DNA of 64,000 nucleotides from DASQMT01 sp963835735 (GCA_963835735.1 CAWIGP010000002.1:1664749-1728748); one strand, 5' to 3'. Positions 16,389 through 27,868 are shown, counted from the first letter of the stretch. Numbers and translations are program-made. Notes: generated from the letters alone by a model not told the origin.

Positions 16389-17653
16389 GTCGCGGCTCCA
16401 GTCTCGAAGGGATGCTCCGCGCGGACGTCGTCCGCGCCCAGCTCGAACGCCTCGTGCAGCGCCTTGACCGCGGTCGTGACCGCGTCGGCCTGCACCACGC
16501 AGGAGATCTTGATCGGAGACGTCGAGATCATCTCGATGTTGATCCCCTCGCGGCCGAGCGTCGAGAAGACCTTCGCGGCCACGCCGGGATGCGACTTCAT
16601 GCCGGCCCCGACGACCGAGACCTTGCCCATCGCGGGGTCCTCGGCGACCGACGCGATCCCGACCTCGCTCACGACCGGCTCGAGCGTCTCGCGCGCGAGC
16701 CGCACGTCGGACCGCGGAACCGTGAACGACATGTCCGCCGCCGCGCCGTCGGACTTCGGCTCGTTCTGGATGATCATGTCGACGTTGATGTTCGCGTCGG
16801 CCAGCGCCGTGAAGATCATGCCGGCGATGCCGGGGTGGTCGGGGACGCCGAGCAGCGTGATCCGCGCCTCGTCGGTCGAGTGGGTCACGGCGGTGATCAG
16901 GGGGCGTTCCATCGTCTCCTCTTCTCCGACGACATACGTGCCGAGTTCTTCCGTGAACGACGACCGGCAGTGGATCCGCACCCCGTGGGTGCGGCCGTAC
17001 TCGACCGAGCGCAGCTGCAGCACGCCCGCGCCCGAGGCCGACATCTCGAGCATCTCCTCGAACGAGACGATCGGGAGCTTGCGCGCGTCCGGGACGATGC
17101 GGGGGTCGGCCGAGAACACGCCCGCGACGTCCGTGTAGATCTCGCACACCTCGGCGCCGATCGCCGCCGCGAGCGCGACGGCCGTGGTGTCCGAGCCGCC
17201 GCGGCCGAGCGTCGTCACGTCCTTCGCGGTCGACACGCCCTGGAAGCCGGCGACCAGCACGATCAGGTCGTCGCCCAGCGCCTGGCGGATGCGGTCGGCG
17301 CGCACGTCGAGGATGCGCGCCTTCGTGTGCGACGTGTCGGTCACGATCCCGGCCTGGGAGCCGGTCAGCGAGATCGCGCGATGGCCGAGGTCGTTGATCG
17401 CCATCGCGCACAGCGCGCACGAGATCCGCTCGCCGGTGGACAGCAGCATGTCCATCTCGCGCGGGTCGGGGGTGGGCGAGACCTCCTCGGCGGCCGCGAT
17501 CAGCTCGTCGGTCGTCTTGCCGCGCGCCGACAGCACCGCGACCACCTGCTGACCCTGCTCGCGCGCCTTGACGATCCGCTTCGCGGCGCGCTTGATGCGC
17601 TCGGCATCGGCGACGGAGGTGCCTCCGAACTTCATCACTACGGTGCCGGACAC
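16385..17653 (-). CDS. lysC: Aspartate kinase
   Basis: First enzyme of the aspartate pathway: aspartate + ATP to 4-phospho-aspartate. 422 residues, matching the actinobacterial alpha-subunit form. The catalytic domain starts VVMKFGGTSVADAERI and has TLGRGGSDTTAVALAAA. Two C-terminal ACT domains follow (ITLLGVPDHPGIAGMIF and VSVVGAGMKSHPGVAAKVF), which give feedback control by lysine and threonine. The start is GTG 17653. First gene of lysC-asd-dacB. Confidence 0.95.
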   Translation of the reverse strand: MSGTVVMKFGGTSVADAERIKRAAKRIVKAREQGQQVVAVLSARGKTTDELIAAAEEVSPTPDPREMDMLLSTGERISCALCAMAINDLGHRAISLTGSQAGIVTDTSHTKARILDVRADRIRQALGDDLIVLVAGFQGVSTAKDVTTLGRGGSDTTAVALAAAIGAEVCEIYTDVAGVFSADPRIVPDARKLPIVSFEEMLEMSASGAGVLQLRSVEYGRTHGVRIHCRSSFTEELGTYVVGEEETMERPLITAVTHSTDEARITLLGVPDHPGIAGMIFTALADANINVDMIIQNEPKSDGAAADMSFTVPRSDVRLARETLEPVVSEVGIASVAEDPAMGKVSVVGAGMKSHPGVAAKVFSTLGREGINIEMISTSPIKISCVVQADAVTTAVKALHEAFELGADDVRAEHPFETGAAT

Positions 17654-17671
17654 GGCCTGGGAGTGTAGGCA

Positions 17672-18828
<1,157 letters not shown>

Positions 18829-18832
<4 letters not shown>

Positions 18833-19630
18833 GCGAACCGGTCGCCGACGATCACCAGATACTCCAGCTCGACCGCGCCGTCTCGGTGGTAGCGCGCGAC
18901 GAGCGCGCGCAGGTCGGCGTCGACCCGGTCCCATCCGGCCGGGCCGAGCGCCTCGCGCGCCTTGATCCACGGCCCGTACCGCTCGGCGGTGTGGTCCACG
19001 TAGGCGTCGGGCGTCGGGCACGGCACGCGCAGGACGGCGCGTTCGAAGTGCAACCGGACCGGGAGCTCCGCGAACAGCGCGCGCACGTGCGCCTCGTCGC
19101 CCCACAGCGCCGGCGGCGACGCGAACGCGGGCGGCGGCAGCGCCGCGCCGAACAGCCCCGAACATCCGCCCGAACAGCCCGTCCGGCGTCCAGTTGCACA
19201 GCACGAGCCGGCCGCCGGGCCGCAGCACGCGCGCCAGCTCGCGCGCGATCTCGCCGTGCCGCGGTGCGAACTGCACGCCGCAGGTCGACAGCACGCGGTC
19301 GAACGACGCGTCGGCGAACGGCAGCGCCTCGGCGTCGCCCTCGACCCACTCGACCTCGACCCCGATCGCCGCCGCGCGCTCGCGCGCGGTGACGAACAGC
19401 TCCGGAGTCAGGTCGAGCCCGGTGACGTGCGCCCCGCGCGCCGCGGCGAGGATCGCGGCGTTGCCCGTGCCGGTCGCGACGTCGAGCAGGTCGAGGCCCT
19501 CGATCGCCCCGGCGGCGCGCACCGCGGCCACGGCCACGTCCTCGATCAGTCGCCCGAGCGAGGCATAGTCGCCGGCGGCCCATGCATCGCGTTGCCGCCC
19601 CTTGAGCGCTCGCAGCTCGTCGCTCGACAC
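18829..19630 (-). CDS. Class I SAM-dependent methyltransferase, interrupted by a frameshift
   Basis: The N-terminal part has the SAM site LLDVATGTGNAAILAAARG, LDLTPELF, EGDAEALPFADASFDRV and LRPGGRLVLCNWTPDG. Near 19160 the frame changes: the coding strand reads ATGTTCGGGGCTGTTC, where three Gs instead of four would continue into LFGAALPPPAF and the C-terminal half (HVRALFAELPVRLHFE to the end). Rejoined, the protein has about 266 residues, normal for a UbiE-like small-molecule methyltransferase. The substrate is unknown. The stop overlaps the aminotransferase start. Confidence 0.8.
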
Positions 19631-19648
19631 AGCCGGGCCGAGACTACC

Positions 19649-19966
19649 TCAAGGCTCCGGCAGCCGCCGGTTGAGCTCCTCGCGCACGGAGCGCTGCACG
19701 TCCTCGAACGAGCGGTCGACGTCGCGCTGCACGCGCGTGACCTCGTCGTCGATCCGCTCGTCGAGCTCGTCCGCGGCGACGGTGCCGAGGTAGGCGACCC
19801 CGCCGAGCACGAGCGCGGTCTGGACCAGCAGCAGGGCGAGCAGCGCCGGCCACAGCCGCCGTCTGTAGCTGCTCCCGCACCACGGGCAGCGGCGATCGCC
19901 CGTGTAGGCGAGCGTCGAGCAGCGCGGACAGACTTTCTGGACGGCCTCGCCGGGTGCCTGGTTCAT
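19649..19966 (-). CDS. Small zinc-ribbon protein with one membrane helix
   Basis: 105 residues, not recognised as a named family. The N-terminus has a C-x2-C-x10-C-x2-C zinc ribbon (CPRC and CPWC). One transmembrane segment follows (LWPALLALLLVQTALVLGGV). The C-terminal half is charged and helical, probably a coiled coil outside the membrane. Function unknown. It is divergent from the cupin gene. Confidence 0.7.
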   Translation of the reverse strand: MNQAPGEAVQKVCPRCSTLAYTGDRRCPWCGSSYRRRLWPALLALLLVQTALVLGGVAYLGTVAADELDERIDDEVTRVQRDVDRSFEDVQRSVREELNRRLPEP

Positions 19967-20010
19967 GGCGGCGAGGCTAGATGGTTGCTGTCTGCGTAGG
20001 CTCCAGGGCC

Positions 20011-20550
20011 GTGTCGCCTCCGGAGGCCAGCATCGAGGAGACGCCGGCGGGGCCGGTCCCAGCGGGGCCTGGCTGGTTCGTGCTCAACCTGCGCGGCGCG
20101 CGCGGCTTCGCGACCGAGGGGCATGGAGTCTTCTGCTCGTTCGAGGCGCCCGACGCGCCGTTCGAGGACTTCGGCATCAACGTGCACGTGCTGCAGCCGG
20201 GCGAGCGCTCGGCGCTGTACCACGCCGAGAGCGTCCAGGAGGGCTTCCTCGTGCTCGCCGGGGAGTGCGTCGCGGTGGTCGAGGAGCAGGAGCGGCCGCT
20301 GCGCCAGTGGGACTTCCTGCACTGCCCGGCCGGCACCGCGCACGCGCTGATCGGCGCCGGCGACGGCCCGTGCGCGATCCTGATGACGGGAGCGCGCAGG
20401 CCGGACGCGACGATCTCCTATCCGGTCAGCGAGGCGGCCGCGCGCCACCGACTGTCCGCGCCGGTCGAGCGCGACAACGCCCGCGAGGCGTACGCGGAGG
20501 CCGGCTGGCGCCGCGACAGCACGCCGGTGCCGATGCCGTGGCCTGATTAG
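20011..20550 (+). CDS. Cupin domain-containing protein
   Basis: About 179 residues from GTG 20011, or 189 from ATG 19981. The GTG start leaves room for a promoter and lies nine bases after a TAGGCT -10-like element, so it is preferred. The cupin barrel shows GINVHVLQPGERSALYHAES, then EGFLVLAGE and a second motif WDFLHCPAGTAHALIG. The metal-binding histidines are partly present. No catalytic function is assigned. The stop shares bases with the convergent YcaQ gene (TTAG at 20547-20550). Confidence 0.8.
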   Translation: MSPPEASIEETPAGPVPAGPGWFVLNLRGARGFATEGHGVFCSFEAPDAPFEDFGINVHVLQPGERSALYHAESVQEGFLVLAGECVAVVEEQERPLRQWDFLHCPAGTAHALIGAGDGPCAILMTGARRPDATISYPVSEAAARHRLSAPVERDNAREAYAEAGWRRDSTPVPMPWPD

Positions 20551-21779
20551 GCCGCGAGGCGCAGCGCCAGCTCTCCGGCGGTGGCCCGAAGCGCCGGCGC
20601 GAGGTCGCCCCGCGGCACGACGTCGAGGCGCTCGAGCCCGAGCCAGCCGGCCATCGACTCCAGCTCTGCGCGCAGCTCGGTCGCGGTCTCGGGCGGTGCG
20701 TCGGGCTCGGCGTGCGCGGCCTGCACGCGCAGCGCGCCGGCCTGGCGATCGGCCTTCAGATCGACGCGCGCGACCAGCCGGTCGCCGAGCAGGAACGGCA
20801 GCACGTAGTAGCCGTGCACCCGCTTCGGCGCCGGCACGTAGATCTCGATCCGGTAGCGGAAGCCGAAGATGCGCTCCACTCGGGGGCGCTCCCACACCAG
20901 CGAGTCGAACGGGCCGACCAGCGCGCGCGCTTGCACGCGCCGCGGCAGCCGGGCGGCCGGGTCGAGATAGCCGGGGGTGCGCCAGCCCTCGACCTCGACC
21001 GGCAGCAGGTCGCCCGCTTCGACGAGCTCCGGTATGCGCAGCTTGGACTCCTGCGCCGGGAGCCGGAAGTAGTCGCGCAGGTCGGACTCGCTCGCCACGC
21101 CGAGCGAGCGCGCCGCGACACGCAGCAGCACGCGCTGGGCCTCCTCCAGCGACGGCGTCGGCGCCGCGATCACCTCGGCCGGCAGCACGCGGTCGGGCAG
21201 GTCGTAGAGGCGCTCGAACCCGCGCCGGCGCGCCGACGTGATCCGACCGCTCCAGAAGAGCCACTCGAACGCGCGCTTGACGTCGCTCCAGTCCCACCAC
21301 GGCCCGGTCCGCTTCGGCCGCTCGTGCTCGAGCACCTCGCTGGCGGCGACCGGCCCGCGCTCGCGCACCTCGTCGAGCACCTGCGCGATCAGGTCGGGGC
21401 GGTCGCGCTGGACGCGCCGCATGCTGCCCCAGGCCTCATGGGCCGCACGGTCCATTCGCCAGCGCAGCGCCGGCTGCAGCGCGACCGGCAGCAGCGAGGC
21501 CTCGTGGCCCCAGTACTCGAACAGCCGGCGCGGCGCGTAGTGGGCCGCGCGGTCGAGCAGGTCCGTGTCGTACGGCCCCGAGCGGCTGAACAGCGGCAGG
21601 TAGTGCGCGCGCTGGAGCACGTTGACCGAGTCGATCTGCACGAGCCCGACGCGATCGAACAGGCGCCGCACCGCGCGGCCGCCGGCGCGGCGCGGGTCCG
21701 CGAACCCCTGCGCGGCGAGCACGATCCTGCGCGCCTGTGCGGCGGAGAGGCGCTCGACGGGCTTACGGGACGACGGCAT
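20547..21779 (-). CDS. YcaQ/AlkX-family DNA glycosylase (winged helix)
   Basis: 410 residues, full length for the HTH_42 family. E. coli YcaQ unhooks DNA interstrand crosslinks and Streptomyces AlkZ protects from azinomycin. The catalytic Gln-x-Asp motif is visible in VGLVQIDSVNVLQRAHYLPL. Other family segments are FEYWGHEASLLP, WWDWSDVKRAFEWLFWSG and FDSLVWERPRVERIFGF. The Q-x-D form matches YcaQ rather than the Q-x-Q form of AlkZ, so a broad alkylation-repair role is likely. It stands alone. Confidence 0.88.
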   Translation of the reverse strand: MPSSRKPVERLSAAQARRIVLAAQGFADPRRAGGRAVRRLFDRVGLVQIDSVNVLQRAHYLPLFSRSGPYDTDLLDRAAHYAPRRLFEYWGHEASLLPVALQPALRWRMDRAAHEAWGSMRRVQRDRPDLIAQVLDEVRERGPVAASEVLEHERPKRTGPWWDWSDVKRAFEWLFWSGRITSARRRGFERLYDLPDRVLPAEVIAAPTPSLEEAQRVLLRVAARSLGVASESDLRDYFRLPAQESKLRIPELVEAGDLLPVEVEGWRTPGYLDPAARLPRRVQARALVGPFDSLVWERPRVERIFGFRYRIEIYVPAPKRVHGYYVLPFLLGDRLVARVDLKADRQAGALRVQAAHAEPDAPPETATELRAELESMAGWLGLERLDVVPRGDLAPALRATAGELALRLAA

Positions 21780-21806
21780 CCGCGCGGCGGATCGTGCCAG
21801 GTACGA

Positions 21807-22284
21807 CTATGCGGCCGCGCGCCGCGACCAGATGTCGGCGCACTCGGCGCAGATCTCCTCGGGGATCACGCCGGCGCGCATCAGCAGCCCGAAGATCTGG
21901 CAGCCGACGCAGAACGCGAAGACCGACTCGAGCGTCGCCGCCGCCAGAAGCAGCACGAGCAGCGCGGTCACCACGCCCTCCGCGCCGAGCGCGAACGCGA
22001 CCACGCGCCGCGCTCGTCATCGCCGCGCCCATCGCCTGCGCAAAGCGCTTGGGCGGGCCGGAGACGAGCTTCGGCTCGCCGAGCCGCGGCGCGATCACGC
22101 GGCTGGCCAGCGCCGCGAGCGGCGACAGGCGCGGGCCGGTCAGCACGCGCGCCCAGAACCCGTACGCGAGCGGGATCACGAGCCAGTGCGCCGGCACCAG
22201 CAGCGCGACGAGGGCGGTGACTGCCACGACGCCGGCGACGATGCGCGCCGCCTTCTCGTTGATCGTGCGCGGGAAGCCGATCAC
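21807..22284 (-). CDS. DUF4395 family membrane protein, interrupted by a frameshift
   Basis: The N-terminal part (VIGFPRTINEKAARIVAGV, then PAHWLVIPLAYGFWARVL) starts at GTG 22284, overlapping the stop of the DsbA-like gene (GTGA). The C-terminal part, VVAFALGAEGVVTALLVLL with a Cys-rich end (CVGCQIFGLLMR, CAEC), is in another frame from about 22010. One surplus base in the GCGGCGCGTGG stretch accounts for the break. Rejoined, the protein has about 158 residues and four membrane helices. DUF4395 proteins often sit beside thioredoxin-like genes, as here; function unknown. Confidence 0.75.
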
Positions 22285-23159
22285 ACGAGCTGCCACAGCT
22301 CGCCCCCGCCGATCGTCTCGCGCCGGATCGCGCCGGCGGCCGCCGCGTCGATCAGCGCGGCCTCCGCTTCGCGGTCGTCCGGCGGGGTCAGGTGCGGCGC
22401 CATCACCGCGGCGACCTCGCGCGTGGTCAGCGCGTACGGGAACGCGCCGAGGATCTCGACCACGTCCTCCCCGGGCGGCCGCCGCTCGAGCGACGTGTCG
22501 AGGTTGGCGATCACGACGTCGTACGCCTCGACCGGCTGGAAGCCGCCCGCCTCCAGACGGCTCCCGTCGCGGTGCTCGAACAGCAGCGACGGCGCGGTGT
22601 AGCGGACGGCGCCGTCGCTGTTCGCCGCCTTGCCCTGGAACTCGGTCGGGCTGCCCGCGGCGGTGCGCACGAGCGCGCGGTCGGCCTGGTAGGCGGCCTC
22701 GGTGGCCTCGTCCTCGATGCCGGCGATCACCGCATCGGCGTCGACCTGCGGCACGCGCGCGAGCGCGGCGCGGATGCCGTCGTCGGTGTCGAACATGAGC
22801 GTGGTCGTGAAGCGCACGAGCTGGAGCGCGCGGAACAACGGGTCCTCCGCCGCCGGCTCGAGCAGGCGCGCGGCGACGATCGCGCGGCAGGCGCGGCCGG
22901 TGCCGATGTTGCGCTCGCGCGGCTGGGTGTCGAACGGCATGCCCAGGCGCCGGAAGTCGAGGTAGCCGCGGGCGCCGCGGGCCGGCGTGTAGCCGCGCGC
23001 GTCGTACGCCTCGGCGCTCTCGGTGAGCCCGATCAGCGCCAGGCGCCACTCGAGCTGCGCGCCATAGCGCCACCGCAGGACGGCGTGGTGGGGAGAGGCC
23101 GAGTAGGCCCACGGGCAGCCCGGGTCCGAGGCGTGGGTGACGGTGATGATTGCGCTCAC
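22281..23159 (-). CDS. DsbA/FrnE-like thioredoxin-fold protein
   Basis: 292 residues starting at GTG 23159. The active-site region is SDPGCPWAYSASP: the first Cys of the usual C-P-W-C is kept but the second is Ala. It is therefore unlikely to be a dithiol oxidase and more like a GST-kappa or isomerase-type relative. No signal peptide, so cytoplasmic. Coupled to the DUF4395 gene. Substrate unknown. Confidence 0.78.
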   Translation of the reverse strand: MSAIITVTHASDPGCPWAYSASPHHAVLRWRYGAQLEWRLALIGLTESAEAYDARGYTPARGARGYLDFRRLGMPFDTQPRERNIGTGRACRAIVAARLLEPAAEDPLFRALQLVRFTTTLMFDTDDGIRAALARVPQVDADAVIAGIEDEATEAAYQADRALVRTAAGSPTEFQGKAANSDGAVRYTAPSLLFEHRDGSRLEAGGFQPVEAYDVVIANLDTSLERRPPGEDVVEILGAFPYALTTREVAAVMAPHLTPPDDREAEAALIDAAAAGAIRRETIGGGELWQLV

Positions 23160-23186
23160 AACCAGGACGGTAGCGAAGCGCGTTGA

Positions 23187-23801
23187 TCAGCCCCGGCGCT
23201 GCAGCGCCTCCACCCCGCCCTGCACGAACGTGAAGACCTCGTCGAAGCTGATCATCGGGTCGTGGTCCGGCGGGTTGCTCTTGTCGAATTGCTGCTCGAG
23301 CTCGGTCAGGCTCGCGGCCGCGGCGGCGGCCACGAGCCGTGCGCGCAGGCTGCCCGGCTCGACGCCGAGGTCGCGCGCGAGCCCGTCCGCGAGCACATGC
23401 TCGATCCGTGCCACGAGCTCGCGGTCGTACTGCTGCAGCGGCGGGGAGGCGCTGATCACGCGACGCCGGCACTGCTCGGCCGGGTCATCGTGGTCCATCT
23501 GCGCGAGCAGCTCCACGAGGAACGCGCGCAGCGCGTCCATCGTCGTCTCGTCCTCGGCCCGCCCGTCGATCCGCTCTTGGATCCGGTCGAAGACGACGTC
23601 GAAGTCGTGGAAGACGACGTCCTCCTTGGTGGGGAAGTAGGCGAAGAACGTGCGCGGCGCGATGTCGGCGGCCGCGGCGATGTCGGCGATCGTCACGTGC
23701 TCGAAGCCGCGCTCGTCGAACAGCGCCATCGCGCGCTCGACGATCAGCTCGCGCGTGCGCTGCTTCTTGCGCTCCCGATGGCCGAGCTCCTCCACTCCCA
23801 T
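23187..23801 (-). CDS. TetR/AcrR family transcriptional regulator
   Basis: 204 residues. The N-terminal HTH is clear (ELIVERAMALFDERGFEHVT, then IADIAAAADIAPRTFFAYFP, with TKEDVVF after it). The C-terminal ligand domain is less conserved. It is divergent from the MMPL exporter gene with a 93-base gap that carries repeated TTGCA/TGCAA elements. The usual arrangement is that the regulator represses the exporter and itself until a ligand binds; this is inferred from gene order. Confidence 0.88.
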   Translation of the reverse strand: MGVEELGHRERKKQRTRELIVERAMALFDERGFEHVTIADIAAAADIAPRTFFAYFPTKEDVVFHDFDVVFDRIQERIDGRAEDETTMDALRAFLVELLAQMDHDDPAEQCRRRVISASPPLQQYDRELVARIEHVLADGLARDLGVEPGSLRARLVAAAAAASLTELEQQFDKSNPPDHDPMISFDEVFTFVQGGVEALQRRG

Positions 23802-23832
23802 GCCCTAACCGTACCCCTTCGTCCGGCGCTCG

Positions 23833-23894
23833 TTGCATATCGCGCAAATCTGCATCGGTTGCATTTTTGCACAGAGTGTGCCATAACCTCCGGC
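23833..23894 (+). promoter_or_regulatory. MMPL promoter and probable TetR operator
   Basis: A -35 TTGCAT (23859-23864) and -10 CATAAC (23882-23887) are spaced by 17 bases. The -10 ends seven bases before ATG 23895, and no ribosome site is present, so the mRNA may be leaderless. TTGCA or TGCAA elements recur: TTGCATATCGCGCAA at 23833-23847 is an inverted pair, and TTGCA occurs again at 23859 and 23867. They overlap the -35, as expected for a repressor site. Confidence 0.5.
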
Positions 23895-26041
23895 ATGGCC
23901 CTCCTCCTCGGGCGCCTCGCCGGCGCCGCCGCTCACCACTGGAAGCGCTCCCTCGTCGTCGTCGTCGTCGTGCTCGCCGGGCTCGGCGGACTCGCTGCTA
24001 CGGGCAGCGGCTTCACCGACGACTTCAACACGCCGGGCACCGAGTCCCAGCGGCGCTAGGACCTGCTCGACGCGCGCTTCCCCGCCCAGGCCGGCGACAC
24101 CGCGACCGTCGTGTTCTCGGTGCAGGACGGGACGCTGCGCGACGGCGACCGGCCCGCCGCGATCGCCGAGGCGGTGCGGCGAGATCGCCGGCCAGCCGCA
24201 CGTGACCGCCGCGGCGGACCCGCTCGACACCGACGGCCAGGTCTCGCCCGACGGGCGGATCGCGTTCACGACCGTGCAGTACGACCAGCCGGCGATGGAG
24301 CTCGGCGCAGAGCCGGGCGAGGCGCTCGAGACCGCGTCGGAGATCACCCAGCGCGCCGGCATCGAGACCGACCGCAACGGGCAGATCGTCGACCAGGCCG
24401 AGCAGGCGACGGCGCCGGTCGGCGAGCTGATCGGCCTCGCGGTGGCGATCATCGTGCTCACGCTCGTGTTCCGCTCGGCGGCGGCGATGCTGCTCACGCT
24501 CGTGAGCGCGGGAATCGCGCTGGCCGGCGGCCTGCTGCTGCTCTCGTTCGGCACCCGCTTCGCCGACTTCCCCAGCTTCGCGCCGACGCTCGGCGTGATG
24601 CTCGGCATGGGCGCCGGGATCGACTACGCGCTGCTGATCGTCGGGCGCTACCGCGAGCAGCTCGCGCGCGGGCGACAGCGTGCGCCAGGCCGCGCGCGTC
24701 GCCAACGCGACCGCCGGCACGTCGGTGATCGCGGCGGGCGCGATCGTCGTCGTCGCGATCGCGGGCCTGCTCGCCACCGGCATCCCGTTCGTCGGGCGGA
24801 TGGGCGTCGGCTCGGCGATCATGGTCGCCGCCGTCGCGGTCGGCGCCGTCACCGTGCTGCCGGTGCTGATGGGCGCGTTCGCGAGGCGGCTGCGCCCGCG
24901 CAAGCCCGAGCACGTCGCGCCGTCGCCGGGCTTCGCCCGCTGGGGCCGCCGGATCGTCGCGCGCCCGTGGCTGGCCGCCGGGCTGGGCACGCTCGTGCTG
25001 CTGCTGCTGGCGACGCCGTTCGCCGGCCTGCGGCTGGGGCAGCCCGACGACGGCAACGACCGCGCCGGCATCCACCACGCGCCAGGCCTACGACACGCTC
25101 GCCGAGGGCTTCGGCGCGGGCTTCAACGGCCCGCTCGTGCTCGCCGCCAGCGTGCCGGCGGGCGATGAGCGCTGCGCTCGAGCGCGTGCAGCAGCGCCGT
25201 CGCCGCCGACCCGGGCGTGGCGACCGCTGCGCCGGCCCCGCGCAACGAGGCGCGGCGACGCCGCGACGCTCACCGTCATCCCCAAGACCTCGCCGCAGGA
25301 CGAGCGCACGTCGGAGCTGGTCGCAGCGGCTGCGCGACACGGTCATCCCGCGAGCGGTGGACGGCTCCGCCGCGGACGTCTACGTCGGCGGCGCGACCGC
25401 GACGTTCGAGGACCTCGCCGACAAGATCGCCTCGCGGCTGCCGATCTTCATCGCGCTCGTCGATCGGGCTGAGCGTGCTGCTGCTGATGGCCGTGTTCCG
25501 CTCGCTCTGGGTGCCGCTCGTCAGCGCCGTCTTCAACGTGCTGTCGATCCTCGCCGCCTACGGCGTCGTCGTCGCCGTGTTCCAGTGGGGCTGGGGCGCG
25601 AGCCTGCTCGGCGTCGACGGCGAGGTGCCGATCGTCTCGTTCGTCCCGCTGTTCATGTTCGCGATCCTGTTCGGGCTCTCGATGGACTACAACGTCTTCC
25701 TCCAGAGCCGGATCCGCGAGGAGTACCAGCGCGGGCTGGCGCCGAAGGAGTCGGTCGTGGTCGGCCTCTCGCGCGTCGGGCGCAGTCATCCTCGCCGCCG
25801 GCGCGATCATGACCGCGGTCTTCCTCGGCTTCGTCTCCGACCCCGACGTCGTCGTCAAGACGATCGGGCTCGGCCTCGCGAGCGCGATCCTGATCGACGT
25901 GCTGGTCGTGCGCATGGTCGTCGCGCCGGCGGTGATGGCGCTGCTCGGCGACCGCGCCTGGGGGCTGCCGGGCTGGCTCGACCGCCTGCTCCCGCGCATC
26001 TCGCTCGAGGGCGAGGAGCTCGCCGAACCGGCCGCCGCCTG
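23895..26041 (+). pseudogene. MMPL family transporter, about ten frame breaks (possible assembly artefact)
   Basis: RND-type lipid or drug exporter. Spread over three frames, the whole protein can be followed: N-terminal helix (RSLVVVVVVLAGLGGLAATG), GSGFTDDFNTPGTESQR, a first membrane block (GVMLGMGAGIDYALLIVGRY), IVVVAIAGLLATGIPFVGRM, and a second block (LFGLSMDYNVFLQSRIREEY) to the C-terminus. It would be about 710 residues, normal for the family. An in-frame TAG occurs at 24057, then shifts near 24180, 24670, 25070, 25160, 25195, 25250, 25325, 25463 and 25787. Each shift fits one extra base; no shift fits a missing one. A natural pseudogene would show both, so the gene may be intact. Confidence 0.8.
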
Positions 26042-26111
26042 AGGTTCGGCGGCGGCCCGGGGCGGGTATCGGATTCGTCGGCAGGAGGTACGAAACCGAG
26101 GGAGGCTCGTC

Positions 26112-27868
26112 GTGGTGTGGAAGGGCTGTGCCGTCGCGCTCGCCTGCGTGGCGCTACTGATGCTGCCGGCGGGGGCCATCGCCGGACACGACCGGACGCT
26201 GGAGCGCTACGCGGCGGGCACGTGGGCCTCGTTCGTGGCGATGACGGACGACGCGACCGGGCTGCCGACCGACCGGCTGGAGGCGGACGGGACGCGCGCG
26301 CATGCAGACCTCGACGACGAACATCGGCGCGTACATGTGGAGCGCGGTGGCCGCCGAGCGGCTCGGGCTGATCGGCCGGCACGAGCTGACTCGCCGGCTG
26401 GAGCGCACGCTGACCACGCTCGAGCGGATGGAGCGGCACGCGACAGCGGCCAGTTCTACAACTGGTACGACCACACGACCGGGGAGAAGCTCACCGTCTG
26501 GCCGCCGAGCGGCGACCCGCTCATGCCGAGCCTCTCCTCGGTCGACAACGGCTGGCTCGCGGTCGGGCTGCGGATCGTGCGCAACTCGCGTGCCGCAGCT
26601 CGCGCGCCGCGCGGGCGCGCTGTACGACAGCATGGACTTCGGCCTCTACTACCGGCCGCGACGTCAACCGGATCCTGTTCCACTACGAGCCCGACACCGG
26701 CGTGCGCGCCGTGCTGCTACGACACGATCGTCTCGGAGAGCCGGATCGCGTACTACGTCGGCGATCGAGAAGGGCGACCTGCCGTCGAAGCGTCTACTAC
26801 GGGCCGTGGCGCACGTTCCCCGACACCTGCGACTTCGCCTGGACCGGAGACGCGGCGCGGCCGGCTTCGGCCGCAGCTTACGAGGGGTTCGCCGTGTTCG
26901 AGGGCACGCTACCCGTACGGCGACACGCGGCTCGTGCCGAGCTGGGGCGGGAGCATGTTCGAGGCGCTGATGCCGCCGCTGTTCGTGCCCGAGGAGCGCT
27001 GGGGGCCCGGCAGCTGGGCGGCGAACCACCCGCACACGGTCGACGCGCAGATCGACCACGGCCTCAACGTCGCCGGCTACGGCACCTGGGGCTTCTCGCC
27101 GTCCGCGAACACCCGGCGGCGGCTACTCCGATCTTCGGCGTCGACGCGATCGGGATGGACGCGGACGGCAATCCGTCGAACCTCGACGGCACGCTCGTCG
27201 ACCGCGGCTACGCGCGGCTGCCCGGGCCGCGCGCCGCTGCCCGACCCGCCGCCGGGCGCGTACACCAACGGCGTCGTCACCCCGCACGCGGCGTTCCTCG
27301 CGCTGCGCTACCGGCCGCGCGAGGCGCTGGCCGCGCTCGCGGCGCTGGAGGACGAGGCGCTGGACGCCGCTCGGCTTCTACGACGCGGTCAACGTCGACA
27401 CCGGCGAGCCCGACGCACTCGTACCTGTCGCTCGACCAGGGGATGATCATGGCCGCGCTCGGCAACGCGCTCGGCCACGACGTGCTGCGCGACGCGTTCG
27501 CGACGCGCGACCTCGAGCGCGCCGTCCGGCCGGCGGTCGCGGTCGAGGAGTTCAACGTCCAGCCGCGCGGCTGCACGATCACCGGCACCGACGGCGATGA
27601 CCGCCTCTACGGCAGCCGGCGCGACGACGTGATCTGCGGGCTCGGCGGCGACGACGTCGTGCGGGCGGGCGACGGCGACGACGCCGTGTTCGGCGACGCC
27701 GGCGATGATCGGGTCGACGGGGGCGACGACGACGACACGCTGTACGGCGCCGACGGCGCCGACCGGCTCAGCGGCGACCGCGGCGACGACGTGCTGAGCG
27801 GCGGCCCTGGCCCGGACGCGCTCGACGGCGGCCGCGGCCGCGACCACGAGGAGCAGGGCGGCAGCTAG
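26112..27868 (+). pseudogene. Secreted glucoamylase-like protein with RTX calcium-binding repeats, many frame breaks
   Basis: A signal peptide (GCAVALACVALLMLPAGAIA) follows GTG 26112. The body matches the glucoamylase-like (alpha/alpha barrel) family: GQFYNWYDHTTGEKL, SSVDNGWLAVGLRIVRNS, VPSWGGSMFEALMPPLFVPE, GYGTWGFSPSAN and TPHAAFLALRYRP. From about 27580 a run of GGDD-type nonapeptide repeats (GLGGDDVVRAGDGDDAVFG) forms an RTX calcium-binding tail of about 90 residues. About 15 frame changes between 26300 and 27415 each fit one surplus base, as in the MMPL gene. The RTX tail itself is unbroken. The likely role is an extracellular glucan hydrolase. Confidence 0.75.

Noticed and set aside
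27580..27860. RTX DNA repeats considered as a CRISPR-like array
   Set aside because: The periodicity is 27 bases of coding sequence with conserved Gly/Asp codons; no spacers of independent sequence.
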